From positions 114,954-178,953 of the forward strand of contig QGHH01000006.1 of assembly GCA_003640645.1 (NCBI GenBank): 64,000 nucleotides of DNA. The letters are read 5' to 3'. Below, piece by piece: positions 50,820 to 59,437 of the stretch. Both the position numbers and the translations under genes were made by a program. The notes under the pieces are model-generated. The model searched no databases. It saw nothing but the letters and a program-made list of their open reading frames with translations, and was not told the origin of the DNA. Numbering within the stretch: the stretch's first letter is position 1; each line of letters opens with the position of its first letter. Source of the stretch: Fredinandcohnia aciditolerans (GTDB taxonomy: Bacteria > Bacillota > Bacilli > Bacillales > Bacillaceae_L).

Positions 50820-51010
50820 TTTGCAAAATTGCGCCCGATTTTTAGGCCTACAAGAAGTGGGTCATAAAGACGTTGTCACAGGATATGGCGTTCTTAGTTT
50901 GAGTTCCTTAATTTCAGCCAGGGTTTATACCCACCATTGGATTAGATACTCCTAATCCATCCTTCTTACCACTTGAAAAGTTTAAGGATCTGAATAAAGT
51001 TAAAAAAAGC
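50820..51010. repeat. Dispersed intergenic repeat, family F1 (copy 4)
   Basis: It contains GCGCCCGATTTTTAGGCC, AAGTGGGTCATAAAGACG, TTGTCACAGGATATGGCG, then TTCTTAGTTTGAG, and ends CTGAATAAAGTT. It includes a hairpin GGATTAG-ATACTC-CTAATCC at 50939-50958. It separates lsrK from the cupin gene and ends 7-8 bp before the latter's ribosome site. Confidence 0.75.
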
Positions 51011-51027
51011 GACTTGGAGTGATAACA

Positions 51028-51381
51028 ATGACAGTTATTAATGAGAACGATAAGGAATACAGATTTGGTGATAGTGGTCCGAAATATCTTCAAAGAGGTC
51101 CAAGAATGAACTTTGGTTTAGTGGTTTTAAAACCTGGTCAAGATTTCCCTGCCCATTACCATAATGTAATGGAGGAAAATTTCTTTATTCTTGAAGGCGA
51201 ATTGGAAATCCATATCGATGGCGAAGTTTTCAATTGCAGTAAAGGCGACTTTATCCATGTCGAGCCAAAAAAAGTTCATTATCTTGTGAATAAAGGGGAA
51301 ACAAATTTTAAAGCTGCTTTTATGCTCTCCCCTTATCAGGAAAAGGATAAAGTTGATGTTGATTATAAGCCCTTGAAATAA
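51028..51381 (+). CDS. Cupin domain protein next to the lsr locus
   Basis: This 117-residue single-domain cupin has motif 1 PGQDFPAHYHNVMEENFFILEGELEIHIDG with H, H and E metal ligands, and motif 2 GDFIHVEPKKVHYLVN. The ATG at 51028 has TTGGAG seven bases before it. A GTG three codons earlier overlaps that site. It may act on an AI-2-derived sugar together with the aldo/keto reductase that follows after 29 bp. Whether it replaces the missing LsrG isomerase is only a hypothesis. Confidence 0.82.
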   Translation: MTVINENDKEYRFGDSGPKYLQRGPRMNFGLVVLKPGQDFPAHYHNVMEENFFILEGELEIHIDGEVFNCSKGDFIHVEPKKVHYLVNKGETNFKAAFMLSPYQEKDKVDVDYKPLK

Positions 51382-51410
51382 AATGTTTTTGCTTAGAGGA
51401 GATGCTTAAA

Positions 51411-52346
51411 ATGACAAAACAAGTTCGTTTAGGTGAAACCGATATCTATATTAATCCAATCGGGTTGGGAGCAAATGCGATTGGTGGTCATAATATCTAT
51501 TCAAATCTTGATGATGAAGTTGGGAAAGATTTAGTAAGAACAGCATTTCATCATGATATAAATTTTATTGATACGGCATATAGCTATGGGTTTGGAAGGT
51601 CAGAGGAATTGATTGGTGAAGTTGTAAGTGAGATGAGAAATCGCTCTGATGTCATTATTGCAACAAAGGGTGGCCCCAAACTTATTAATCAAAAAATACA
51701 ATTTGATAACTCCCCTTCCTTCCTAAAGCAAGAGGTAGAAGAAAGCCTAAAGCGTTTAAAAACAGATTATATTGATATCTATTATATCCACAAACCCGAT
51801 AAAACAACGCCAAAAGCTGAGGCTATCGGTGCTTTAAAAGAGCTTAAAGATGAAGGGAAACTACGAGTAATTGGGGTGTCAAACTTTTCAATAGATCAGC
51901 TAAGAGAAGCGAACCAGGACGGTTACGTAGATGTATACCAGGGTGGTTATCACTTGTTAGACAGAGGACTAGAAAATGACATAATACCTTACACGATTGA
52001 AAAAAATATTTCGTTTATACAATTTTACCCTTTAGCAGCCGGTTTACTAACAGGTAAGTTTTCAAAGGACTCCACATTCACTGACCTTCGAGCAAGATTA
52101 CCTTATTTTAAAGAGGAATCATACCTGCAAAATCTTGAAAAGGTAGAAAAATTACGAACCATATCCGAATCAAAAAATGTTGAAATGGCACATCTTGTCC
52201 TTGCCTGGTACTTAACACGTGATGGAATTGATTCTGTTATCCCTGGGGCAAAAAGACCGGAACAAATTGTTAGTAACCTTAAAGCGTTAGAAATTACATT
52301 AACGCCAAAAGAAATCCAGGATATAGATAATATCTTTAAATCATGA
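51411..52346 (+). CDS. Aldo/keto reductase
   Basis: This 311-residue NADPH-dependent TIM-barrel oxidoreductase has the catalytic tetrad visible: D (NFIDTAYSYG), Y in the same motif, K (IIATKGG) and H (IYYIHKPD). RVIGVSNFSIDQL and SVIPGAKRPEQIVSNLKAL bind the cofactor. The ATG at 51411 is nine bases after GAGGAG. An earlier ATG is too close. It is co-directional with lsrRK and the cupin, so it may reduce an AI-2 breakdown product (inference). Confidence 0.88.
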   Translation: MTKQVRLGETDIYINPIGLGANAIGGHNIYSNLDDEVGKDLVRTAFHHDINFIDTAYSYGFGRSEELIGEVVSEMRNRSDVIIATKGGPKLINQKIQFDNSPSFLKQEVEESLKRLKTDYIDIYYIHKPDKTTPKAEAIGALKELKDEGKLRVIGVSNFSIDQLREANQDGYVDVYQGGYHLLDRGLENDIIPYTIEKNISFIQFYPLAAGLLTGKFSKDSTFTDLRARLPYFKEESYLQNLEKVEKLRTISESKNVEMAHLVLAWYLTRDGIDSVIPGAKRPEQIVSNLKALEITLTPKEIQDIDNIFKS

Positions 52347-52360
52347 GTTTTTTTAAACAT

Positions 52361-52405
52361 AAAAAGAGCAAAAGCAAGATTTTTCGTGCTTTTGCTCTTT
52401 TTTTT
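52361..52405. terminator. Bidirectional terminator
   Basis: AAAGAGCAAAAGCA and TGCTTTTGCTCTTT form a 14-bp stem followed by a T-run. It ends the cupin/reductase operon and the convergent HAD phosphatase gene. Confidence 0.93.
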
Positions 52406-52420
52406 GGTTTGCAACTATTT

Positions 52421-53200
52421 CTATAACAACCCCACCATTTTTAGTCCGTGTAGGATTCCATCTTCCTCAACTGATTTGGTAACGTACTTCGCTACTTCTT
52501 TTACTTCGTCAAGTCCATTCCCCATGGCTACACTATTTTGAACAGTGGTGAGCATTTCCATATCATTCAACCCATCACCAAAAGCATAAATGCGTTCTGA
52601 AGGAATACCTATTTTTTCAACAAGCTTCTCTATTCCGTTAGCTTTTGAACCCCCTCTAGGGATTACGTCTACGGAAACCGGATGCCAGCGCACAAAATCA
52701 AAGTCCTTATATTCTTTTTCGTACTGACCTTCTTCGCCTTCTTGGACAAATAAAAGCGATTGGAACAATTTCCGTCCTTCATAATACTTTGGATCATAGG
52801 CTGGAAAACTTTTGATTTTTAATGTTGCAATGCTTTCCGTAATAAATTCATGTTCGGGCACATTTGCTTTCATGTCTTCGTGGTCCATGTAAACGATAGG
52901 ATGATTGTTGGCAAGTGCCTTTTCAGTTAATTGAATAAGGGCTTCTTCATTTAATGGGTTCGTATAAATCTCTTCTCCATTTAACACGACGTACTGCCCA
53001 TTGTAGCTAACATATGTACCGATCCCAAGCTCTTCGCGAAGGTCTTCAAACATAAAAGGAGCACGACCAGTAGCAATCGCAACTTCATGTCCAATTTCCT
53101 TTAGTTTAAAGATGGCTTCCTTTGTGGAAGGCGGAAGTTGTTTATTATGGTTCAAGAGTGTCCCATCTATGTCAAAAAAAATTAGGCTACGTTCTTTCAT
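52421..53200 (-). CDS. Cof-type HAD-IIB family phosphatase
   Basis: This 259-residue enzyme has motif I FFDIDGTLL, motif II ATGRAP, a conserved lysine in RGGSKANGIEKLVEK and motif IV AFGDGLNDMEML. It is distinct from the HAD enzyme at 32.6 kb. Such proteins dephosphorylate sugar phosphates or cofactors. It is monocistronic, convergent with the aldo/keto reductase gene, with GAAGATG upstream of the ATG. Confidence 0.9.
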   Translation of the reverse strand: MKERSLIFFDIDGTLLNHNKQLPPSTKEAIFKLKEIGHEVAIATGRAPFMFEDLREELGIGTYVSYNGQYVVLNGEEIYTNPLNEEALIQLTEKALANNHPIVYMDHEDMKANVPEHEFITESIATLKIKSFPAYDPKYYEGRKLFQSLLFVQEGEEGQYEKEYKDFDFVRWHPVSVDVIPRGGSKANGIEKLVEKIGIPSERIYAFGDGLNDMEMLTTVQNSVAMGNGLDEVKEVAKYVTKSVEEDGILHGLKMVGLL

Positions 53201-53426
53201 TTCATCTTCCCACTTTCTATCTCACTTTTGCTCAATCACATAATGTCTACGATACATTATTTTCGCGCTTTAAACAAATGAAACAAATCAAGAATAATAG
53301 GCACAAAAACAGGCAAAAAGTACTATTCTTGAGCATAAATTAGAAGTATGTTTGACATATTCAGTAGAAGTCCAAATGGGCACAAATACGCCAATGCGCA
53401 TTTGATCTACATCAAGGAGAGCGAGA

Positions 53427-54602
53427 ATGAAAAAAACTTGGTTATTAGGGTTTGGCTTTTTTAGCATTAGTCTAGGTTGGTCTTTGTATAACGGATTTGT
53501 TCCTTTTTTTCTGGATAATTTCATTACTAGTACGGCTTTAATTGGTTTTCTTATGACAATCGATAATTATATTGCTCTCTTTTTACAGCCGTATATTGGA
53601 CAATTAAGTGACCGAACTCGAACTCGCTTCGGACGCAGGATGCCCTATTTACTTGTTGGTGTGCCACTTGCAGCCCTTTTCTATACCCTCATTCCCTTCC
53701 ACACTGGGCTAATATCCTTACTCATTTTTATGTTATGTATGAACTTATCGATGGCAATTTTCCGTTCTCCTACGATTGCATTGATGCCCGATATCACCCC
53801 TGAACAAGACCGTACAAAGGCAAACGGAATCATCAACTTTATGGGGGGCTGCGGTGCTATCTTAGCATTTAGTATCGGCTCATTCTTATTTAGCATCGAC
53901 GAGATCCTCCCTTTTCTTGCTGTTTCCGTTGTTTTCCTGATCACCCTTTGGATTGTATTTAAACATATAAAAGAACAACGTGATGCCCTTTCCTATGCAG
54001 AAACAGTCATACCAAAGATTAATTATAAGGAGGAATTGAATGCCTCTACGATATACCTTTTAGCAGCTATCTTTTTTTGGTTTATTGCCATTCAAGGAAT
54101 GGAGGCTTTGTTTACCTTATATGGTGTAAATGAGTTAGGTCTTTCCAGAAGCGCTTCTGCTTTTTCACTTACATTTTTTTCACTAAGCTTTGTGATTTCA
54201 GCCATTCCAAGTGGACTACTAGGTGCAAAGATTGGCAAGAAAAAAGTAATTGTCATAGGTGTCATTGGGCTAATTGTTTCTTTTTTACTATTAAACTGGG
54301 TTGATTCCATTATTCTCTTGAGGGCCATTTTATTTTTGGGAGGTATCTTTTGGGCATTTGTTAACATCAACGCATACCCTTATATTGTCTCGACGGGAAG
54401 TGAAAAAAGTTTCGGAACGAGAACAGGACTTTATTATTTAGTTTCCTCATTGGCTGCAATCACGTCACCTCCAGCTCTTGGATACTTAATTGATCTGTTT
54501 GGATTCAGTGTGTTATTTATTGCTGCAGCAGGGAGTCTGGTTCTTGCATTGTTTTTTATTACCAGGGTAAAAGAAGAGGAAAGCGCAGGGCTTGGTTCAT
54601 AG
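53427..54602 (+). CDS. MFS transporter, SLC45/GPH-like
   Basis: This 391-residue, twelve-helix transporter has PYIGQLSDRTRTRFGRRMPYLLVGVP near 55-80, the RxGRR loop of the SLC45/sucrose and glycoside-pentoside-hexuronide-like group. ALMPDITPEQDRTKANGIINFMGG is a second matching loop. It may import a disaccharide or glycoside. No hydrolase gene is adjacent. GGAGAG precedes the ATG and a terminator follows. Confidence 0.85.
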   Translation: MKKTWLLGFGFFSISLGWSLYNGFVPFFLDNFITSTALIGFLMTIDNYIALFLQPYIGQLSDRTRTRFGRRMPYLLVGVPLAALFYTLIPFHTGLISLLIFMLCMNLSMAIFRSPTIALMPDITPEQDRTKANGIINFMGGCGAILAFSIGSFLFSIDEILPFLAVSVVFLITLWIVFKHIKEQRDALSYAETVIPKINYKEELNASTIYLLAAIFFWFIAIQGMEALFTLYGVNELGLSRSASAFSLTFFSLSFVISAIPSGLLGAKIGKKKVIVIGVIGLIVSFLLLNWVDSIILLRAILFLGGIFWAFVNINAYPYIVSTGSEKSFGTRTGLYYLVSSLAAITSPPALGYLIDLFGFSVLFIAAAGSLVLALFFITRVKEEESAGLGS

Positions 54603-54625
54603 CGGTTTTCCAAGCAAATAACCAT

Positions 54626-54666
54626 AAAAGGCGTGTAAACTGGAAACAGTTTTCTCACGCTTTTTT
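54626..54666 (+). terminator. Terminator of the SLC45-like gene
   Basis: GGCGTG and CACGC(T) with an inner AACTG/CAGTT helix and GAAA loop, followed by T6. Confidence 0.85.
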
Positions 54667-54725
54667 CATTTTTATTTGCTTATTTCATAGACTATTACAA
54701 TGATGTCTGATATTATATTCAAATG

Positions 54726-54756
54726 GTTACCCTTGTTAACTATTACCTTAGGTAAC
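54726..54756 (+). promoter_or_regulatory. Tandem MarR-type operators
   Basis: GTTACCCTTGTTAAC (54726-54740) and ATTACCTTAGGTAAC (54742-54756) are two imperfect palindromes of the same form, with centres 16 bp apart, directly before the MarR gene. They fit binding of a MarR dimer pair and autoregulation. Confidence 0.65.
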
Positions 54757-54795
54757 TATTTTCAAAAGAGGTGAATTCCAATCGAAAATTTTCAA

Positions 54796-55200
54796 TTGTT
54801 TTTTCAACAACTAACCCAATTATATCGACCATTTGAGAGTAAGCTGAATGTTGAACTGGGAAAACACCAGCTTTATAGAGCACAATGGTCCATTCTGTAC
54901 TACATTGTAAACTTTGGCTCACCAACACTCGTGGAAATTTCTAACTACCTAGGTGTCGAAAAGCCAACTGTTACAAGAACCATAAATCGTTTAGAAGAAC
55001 TTGGCTATGTAGAAAACATTCCTGGGAAAGACAAGCGAGAAAAAAGAATGCAGTTGACTGACCTTGGTAAAAAAGTGTACCTAGAAGTCAGAGAAACAGT
55101 TGATGAATTTGAAAAGGAATTAATTGAGGGTGTATCTGAAAAAGAACTACTCCTAGCCATTCAGATTATGAAAACAATACGAAACAATTTAATTAAGTGA
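54796..55200 (+). CDS. MarR family transcriptional regulator
   Basis: This 134-residue winged-helix repressor has the DNA-binding part LVEISNYLGVEKPTVTRTINRLEELGYVE, then the wing PGKDKREKRMQLTDLGK. The listed start is TTG at 54796, but it has no ribosome site at proper distance. The frame extends five codons upstream to an ATC at 54781 (giving IENFQ), which stands seven bases after AGAGGTG. Homologues of this type often start MENFQ. A non-standard ATC start, or a base change in the start codon, is therefore possible. It lies 13 bp before an MFS exporter gene, as in B. subtilis ywoH-ywoG. Confidence 0.88.
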   Translation: MFFQQLTQLYRPFESKLNVELGKHQLYRAQWSILYYIVNFGSPTLVEISNYLGVEKPTVTRTINRLEELGYVENIPGKDKREKRMQLTDLGKKVYLEVRETVDEFEKELIEGVSEKELLLAIQIMKTIRNNLIK

Positions 55201-55213
55201 GGGGACTTTCAAC

Positions 55214-56419
55214 TTGGATAATCAAAAACTATGGACGAAAGATTTTATCATCGTGTCTTCCATCAACTTTTTCTTAACCTTTATCTTTTATCTATTGGTT
55301 GTAATTATTGCCGTCTATGCGGTTGATGAATATGGTGCTTCCACTAGCCAAGCAGGGCTTGTCACAGGCATCTTTATTGTCGGAACATTAATTGGCCGAC
55401 TTTTTATTGGTCGTTATATCGATCTGATTGGACGTAAAAAGACATTATTTATTGGGTTGATTCTTTTTACAATCACGACCTTCTTATACTTCGTACATGC
55501 CGGAATCACATTTCTCCTTATCAATCGTTTCATACACGGCGTTACGCTTGGCATCGCTAGCACTGCGACTGGTACCATTGTTGCTCAAATTATCCCACCC
55601 AAACGCAGGGGTGAAGGAATTGGTTATTTTAGTATGAGTGCGACATTAGCGACGGCAATCGGACCATTCATCGGATTATTTATGTCTCAACATACGAGCT
55701 ACCAGGTTATCTTTGGTCTATGTCTTGTGATTGGAGTTATCACTCTTCTCACTTCATTCATTCTTTATGTGCCACCAATTGAAGTACAATCAAATCAAAC
55801 TCAAGAGAAAAAAGGCTTTTCAATTGCAAATTATGTGGAACCAAAGGCACTTCCGATTGCTATTGTGACTTTTGCAATTTCGCTTTGTTACGCGAGTGTT
55901 CTTTCGTTTATCAATTTTTATGCAATTGAAATTGAATTAGTAACTGCAGCAAGCTTCTTCTTCCTTGTTTATTCTATCGCGATACTTCTTTCCCGTCCTT
56001 TCACTGGACGGTTAATGGATATAAAAGGTGCCAATTATGTCATGTACCCAGCTTTTATCCTATTAGCAATTGGAATGTTTCTATTAAGTATTGCGCATAA
56101 CAGCATAACTCTCCTACTTTCAGGTGCGCTTATCGGGCTAGGATTCGGGAATATGCAGTCATGTACTCAAGCTGTTGCGATCAAGTTAACACCAGCACAT
56201 CGCATGGGGCTTGCGACCTCAACTTTCTATATCTTCCTGGACGCAGGGCTTGGGTTTGGTCCTTATCTATTAGGATATCTTGTTCCAATTACAGGATACA
56301 GCAAGCTATATTCTATACTAGGAATTTTTGCTTTAGCGAGTATTATTCTTTACTTCTTTGTGCATGGAAAGAAAGAATCTGCAGGGCGAAAAAATCAAAC
56401 ATTACCATTATCCATGTAA
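55214..56419 (+). CDS. MFS exporter regulated by the adjacent MarR protein
   Basis: This 401-residue, twelve-helix major facilitator has motif A GRYIDLIGRKKTLF near 67-80 and an arginine in helix 4 (LLINRFIHGVTLG). The gene pair MarR-MFS resembles ywoH-ywoG of B. subtilis and is the usual layout of an efflux system whose repressor senses the exported compound. Start is TTG at 55214 with GAGGGGA upstream. Confidence 0.88.
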   Translation: MDNQKLWTKDFIIVSSINFFLTFIFYLLVVIIAVYAVDEYGASTSQAGLVTGIFIVGTLIGRLFIGRYIDLIGRKKTLFIGLILFTITTFLYFVHAGITFLLINRFIHGVTLGIASTATGTIVAQIIPPKRRGEGIGYFSMSATLATAIGPFIGLFMSQHTSYQVIFGLCLVIGVITLLTSFILYVPPIEVQSNQTQEKKGFSIANYVEPKALPIAIVTFAISLCYASVLSFINFYAIEIELVTAASFFFLVYSIAILLSRPFTGRLMDIKGANYVMYPAFILLAIGMFLLSIAHNSITLLLSGALIGLGFGNMQSCTQAVAIKLTPAHRMGLATSTFYIFLDAGLGFGPYLLGYLVPITGYSKLYSILGIFALASIILYFFVHGKKESAGRKNQTLPLSM

Positions 56420-56425
56420 TAATGA

Positions 56426-56458
56426 AGCCTTGCTCGGCATGTTTTGTCGGGCAAGGCT
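56426..56458. terminator. Hairpin between convergent MFS and TetR genes
   Basis: AGCCTTGC and GCAAGGCT pair with an inner CGGC/GTCG helix. T-runs on either side are weak, so termination strength is uncertain. Confidence 0.55.
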
Positions 56459-56462
56459 CTGT

Positions 56463-57116
56463 TTATTTTCTGATACCATCCATCACAAAACGGACTAAGT
56501 TTTCCGTTTCTTGGTCGATATCCATTTTTTCTTGGGATGGGATAAGTACAAAATTAGTGACAAGGAAACCACCGAAGGTTGTCATTAGCAATTTTAATAG
56601 TTTGTTTGTCGGTATGTCCTTTATGTCTCCGCGTTCTTTAAACTTCTCAATCGCTTGAGTAACCCGCTTGATAACACTGTCCATAAAAAATGGTGCAATT
56701 TCCTGTCGTAGTGAGTCACTATATAAGATTTCCTTAACGATGATCTGAAAGATATCTCTATTTTCAATCACGAATTTAATTCTATTTTTGAAAAGTCCTT
56801 TTAAAAAATCCTCAAAGTGGAGCGTCTCCTCTTTTAATACTTCTTTAAACACATTTTCGGCCATTCCAGGTAATGCTTCTTTTAAAAAAGGCAAAATAAC
56901 GGAGAGCAATAAATTATCCTTTGTACCGTAATGCCGAAAAATAGTTCCCTCAGCAACCCCTGCTGCTTTTGCAATTTCATTTGTTGATGTGTTAGCATAC
57001 CCTTTTTCCGCAAACAAACTAATCGCAGTTTCTATGATTTTCTGTTGTTTATCGGTTTGTTTTTTCGATAATCTGGTTTGTTCAATTAGAGCGTCTAGTA
57101 AATTATCTTTAGACAA
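56463..57116 (-). CDS. TetR/AcrR family regulator of the ABC exporter
   Basis: This 217-residue protein has the DNA-binding part IIETAISLFAEKGYANTSTNEIAKAAGVAEGTIFRHYGTKDNL at about residues 25-68 and a helical C-terminal domain. It starts at TTG 57116 with AAGGAAG upstream. It is the last gene of an ATPase-permease-tetR operon. The two palindromes before the ATPase gene are its probable operators. Confidence 0.9.
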   Translation of the reverse strand: MSKDNLLDALIEQTRLSKKQTDKQQKIIETAISLFAEKGYANTSTNEIAKAAGVAEGTIFRHYGTKDNLLLSVILPFLKEALPGMAENVFKEVLKEETLHFEDFLKGLFKNRIKFVIENRDIFQIIVKEILYSDSLRQEIAPFFMDSVIKRVTQAIEKFKERGDIKDIPTNKLLKLLMTTFGGFLVTNFVLIPSQEKMDIDQETENLVRFVMDGIRK

Positions 57117-57134
57117 AATTCTTCACTTCCTTAG

Positions 57135-58196
57135 CTACAATGCACGGTACTTTTTCAATGCGAATACATTCAGTATGATAAAAACAGTTGCGAATATGAC
57201 TAATATCAAAAGGTTTAAACTTATATCAGCAATTCCCAAGCCTTGATACATGACACCCTTCAATGCATCGGCGGCATAGTATAAAGGCATGAATTTCGCT
57301 ATAACTTGAAGCCAGTTGGCCATTCCTTCAAGCGGTATAATCCCTGAGAAAAAAATTTGAGGAATAACCGCTATCGGAATAAATTGTACCATTTGAAATT
57401 CCGAAGCTGCAAAAGCAGATAATAAAATCCCCAAGGAAAGAGCTACCAATGCTAATAATAAATTGATGACGAGCACATTCCATAGCGAACCAACTAATAT
57501 GACGTCTAAAACAGTGATGGCAAAAAAGACAACAATTATTGTCTGGATAATTGCAAAAATGCCAAATCCAACAAGGTAGGCTGTTACAATCTCACCTCTT
57601 CGAATCGGTGTGGATAAAAGGCGCTCCAAAGTACCAGTAGTTCTTTCCTTTAGTAATCCTATACCAGAAATTAAAAATACGAAAAAGAAAACAAAAAAGC
57701 CGATTAAAATAGGGCTAAGCACATCGAAAAAGACTGTATCATCACTACCGTACACATAGTTTGTTTCGAGTTCGACTTTTGGCATTACACTAGGGTTTGG
57801 TAGTTGACTTACTAGTTTTTCCTGTGCTTGCGCAGCAAAAGTCTGGTTCACTTTCATTTGCAAGGCTTTTGCAGATGATGGGTCACTGTTTGTTAACGTA
57901 AGAATGACGTGATTATTTTCCATTACAAGTAACCCATCAAGTTCGTGATTTAGTATTGTCTGATTAGGATTTGGTGCCTGTTCAAACTCTTCAATTTGAA
58001 TATCTAGCTTTTTTAATGCAATGACTAACTTTTCATCAACACCTACAACACCTACTGTAGGTTTTGCTGAATCTCCGTTAAACATTACGTACATTAGAGA
58101 TAGGATTAATAGTGGAGCAACAAATAGCAAAGCCAATGTTCGTTTATCACGAAGCAACTGCTGAAAAATTCTTTTTATGAGTGCAACGATTCTCAT
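57135..58196 (-). CDS. ABC-2 type exporter permease (YhfB/DrrB-like)
   Basis: This 353-residue permease has one N-terminal helix, a large extracytoplasmic domain (about 50-165), then five to six helices. LLKERTTGTLERLLSTPIRRGEIVTAYLVGFG is the ABC-2 signature stretch. The layout fits drug/lipid exporters with an extended external loop. It overlaps the ATPase gene by 4 bp (ATGA-type coupling). Substrate unknown. Confidence 0.9.
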   Translation of the reverse strand: MRIVALIKRIFQQLLRDKRTLALLFVAPLLILSLMYVMFNGDSAKPTVGVVGVDEKLVIALKKLDIQIEEFEQAPNPNQTILNHELDGLLVMENNHVILTLTNSDPSSAKALQMKVNQTFAAQAQEKLVSQLPNPSVMPKVELETNYVYGSDDTVFFDVLSPILIGFFVFFFVFLISGIGLLKERTTGTLERLLSTPIRRGEIVTAYLVGFGIFAIIQTIIVVFFAITVLDVILVGSLWNVLVINLLLALVALSLGILLSAFAASEFQMVQFIPIAVIPQIFFSGIIPLEGMANWLQVIAKFMPLYYAADALKGVMYQGLGIADISLNLLILVIFATVFIILNVFALKKYRAL

Positions 58197-58918
58197 TGTC
58201 CCGCCCTCCCAGCGTGTAAAAACACCTCATCAAAATTGCTGGCGTTGTATACTTCTTTCAATTCGGTTGGTGTCCCTCTTGTTAAAATCCTACCGTCCCG
58301 TACCATTGCGATGTAATCGCAACGCTCAGCCTCTTCCATGACATGGGTTGTCACGATGATTGTTTTTCCTTCTTCTTTTTTTAAACGGATGAGCTCATTC
58401 CAAATGGCAAGTCTTAGCTCCGGGTCTATACCAACAGTTGGCTCATCTAAAATGAGCATTTTGGGATCTTGAATCAATGCGATCGCGAGTGACAAACGTC
58501 TTTTCATCCCTCCGGAGTAAGTGGATACCTTTTTATTTAAATCATCGGTCAGATTGACTAGGTTTGCTGTATATTCAATTCGTTCTTTCGTTTGGGCACG
58601 ATTTAATTTATAAAGTGAAGCAAAAAATGCAAGATTTTCCCTACCTGTTAGTTCTGTGTACAAAGCATCGGATTGAGCCATATACCCAATGTCCTGCAAC
58701 AATTCCAAATTAGGCATTTTCTTTCCTAACACCTGAATGGAGCCATGATCTGGTGAATCCATCCCCACAATCATTTTAACTAATGTCGTTTTACCTGCAC
58801 CTGATGGTCCAATAAAACCGTAAATCGTACCTTCCTCAATAGATAGGTCAATTTCATATAGTACCACCTTTTTCCCAAAGCTTTTACTCATCTTATTGAT
58901 TTCTACAGTATAAGTCAT
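58193..58918 (-). CDS. ABC exporter ATP-binding protein
   Basis: This 241-residue ATPase has Walker A GPSGAGKTT near 36-44, signature YSGGMKRRLSLAIAL, Walker B LILDEPTVGIDPEL and switch histidine in VTTHVMEEAE. I chose ATG 58918 (GGGGGA upstream). The seven-codon longer frame lies over that site. It is the first gene of the ATPase-permease-tetR operon. Confidence 0.92.
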   Translation of the reverse strand: MTYTVEINKMSKSFGKKVVLYEIDLSIEEGTIYGFIGPSGAGKTTLVKMIVGMDSPDHGSIQVLGKKMPNLELLQDIGYMAQSDALYTELTGRENLAFFASLYKLNRAQTKERIEYTANLVNLTDDLNKKVSTYSGGMKRRLSLAIALIQDPKMLILDEPTVGIDPELRLAIWNELIRLKKEEGKTIIVTTHVMEEAERCDYIAMVRDGRILTRGTPTELKEVYNASNFDEVFLHAGRAGQ

Positions 58919-58942
58919 GATAGGTCCCCCTTTACACAAAAA

Positions 58943-59010
58943 GTGAGTGATTACTCACATTATGCTCCTTTTTCAAAACCTAGTCAATATAAAAATGAGT
59001 GTTTACTCAC
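58943..59010 (-). promoter_or_regulatory. Promoter with two TetR-type operators
   Basis: GTGAGTGATTACTCAC (58943-58958) and ATGAGTGTTTACTCAC (58995-59010) share GAGT-N4-ACTC and are 52 bp apart. On the minus strand TTGACT (plus 58982-58987) and CATAAT (plus 58959-58964) are 17 bp apart. Thus one operator adjoins the -10 and the other lies upstream of the -35. They are likely bound by the TetR protein encoded at the end of the operon. Confidence 0.82.
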
Positions 59011-59089
59011 CATTTTTTTATGAAATTGGGATATCCGAACAAGCACATCTTTCTACCTTTCATACGATAAACTAAGGGAGGTGACAACC

Positions 59090-59353
59090 ATGGACTTGCT
59101 TGAATTTTTAAATGAAAATTATTATATGTTGGTCCCTGCACTGTGGGTGATCGGGTATTTCCTAAAATCAACGCCAACTATTCCTGATTGGGCTATTGGA
59201 TGGATTCTTTTAGGAGTTTCTCTAGCAGGAGGCGCATTTTTCTATGGCTTTACTGCAGAGGCGTTATATAATGGAGTAATTGCAGCTGGGGTTGCCGTTT
59301 TCGGTCATCAACTGTATAAACAAACTGCCGAGGCAAAATTTACAAAAAAATAA
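59090..59353 (+). CDS. Holin-like small membrane protein
   Basis: This 87-residue protein has two hydrophobic segments (about 8-27 and 38-60) and a basic tail (KQTAEAKFTKK). The pattern TPTIPDWAIGWILLGVSLAGGAFFYGFTAEALYNGVIAAGVAVFGHQLYKQ resembles the phage holin family found in Bacillus phages and, as single copies, in Bacillus chromosomes. No endolysin or phage gene is nearby. ATG 59090 is seven bases after GGGAGGTG. Confidence 0.75.
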   Translation: MDLLEFLNENYYMLVPALWVIGYFLKSTPTIPDWAIGWILLGVSLAGGAFFYGFTAEALYNGVIAAGVAVFGHQLYKQTAEAKFTKK

Positions 59354-59395
59354 TTCTCCTTTTCGCACTAATCTATTTTCCACTTATTAAAAATG

Positions 59396-59428
59396 CGAAA
59401 CGCTTGGATTTTTTCCAAGCGTTTTGTT
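59396..59428. terminator. Terminator between holin-like and secreted-protein genes
   Basis: AAACGCTTGG and CCAAGCGTTT pair with a T-rich loop, followed by TTGTTT. It lies between convergent genes. Confidence 0.85.
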
Positions 59429-59437
59429 TGCGTTATT

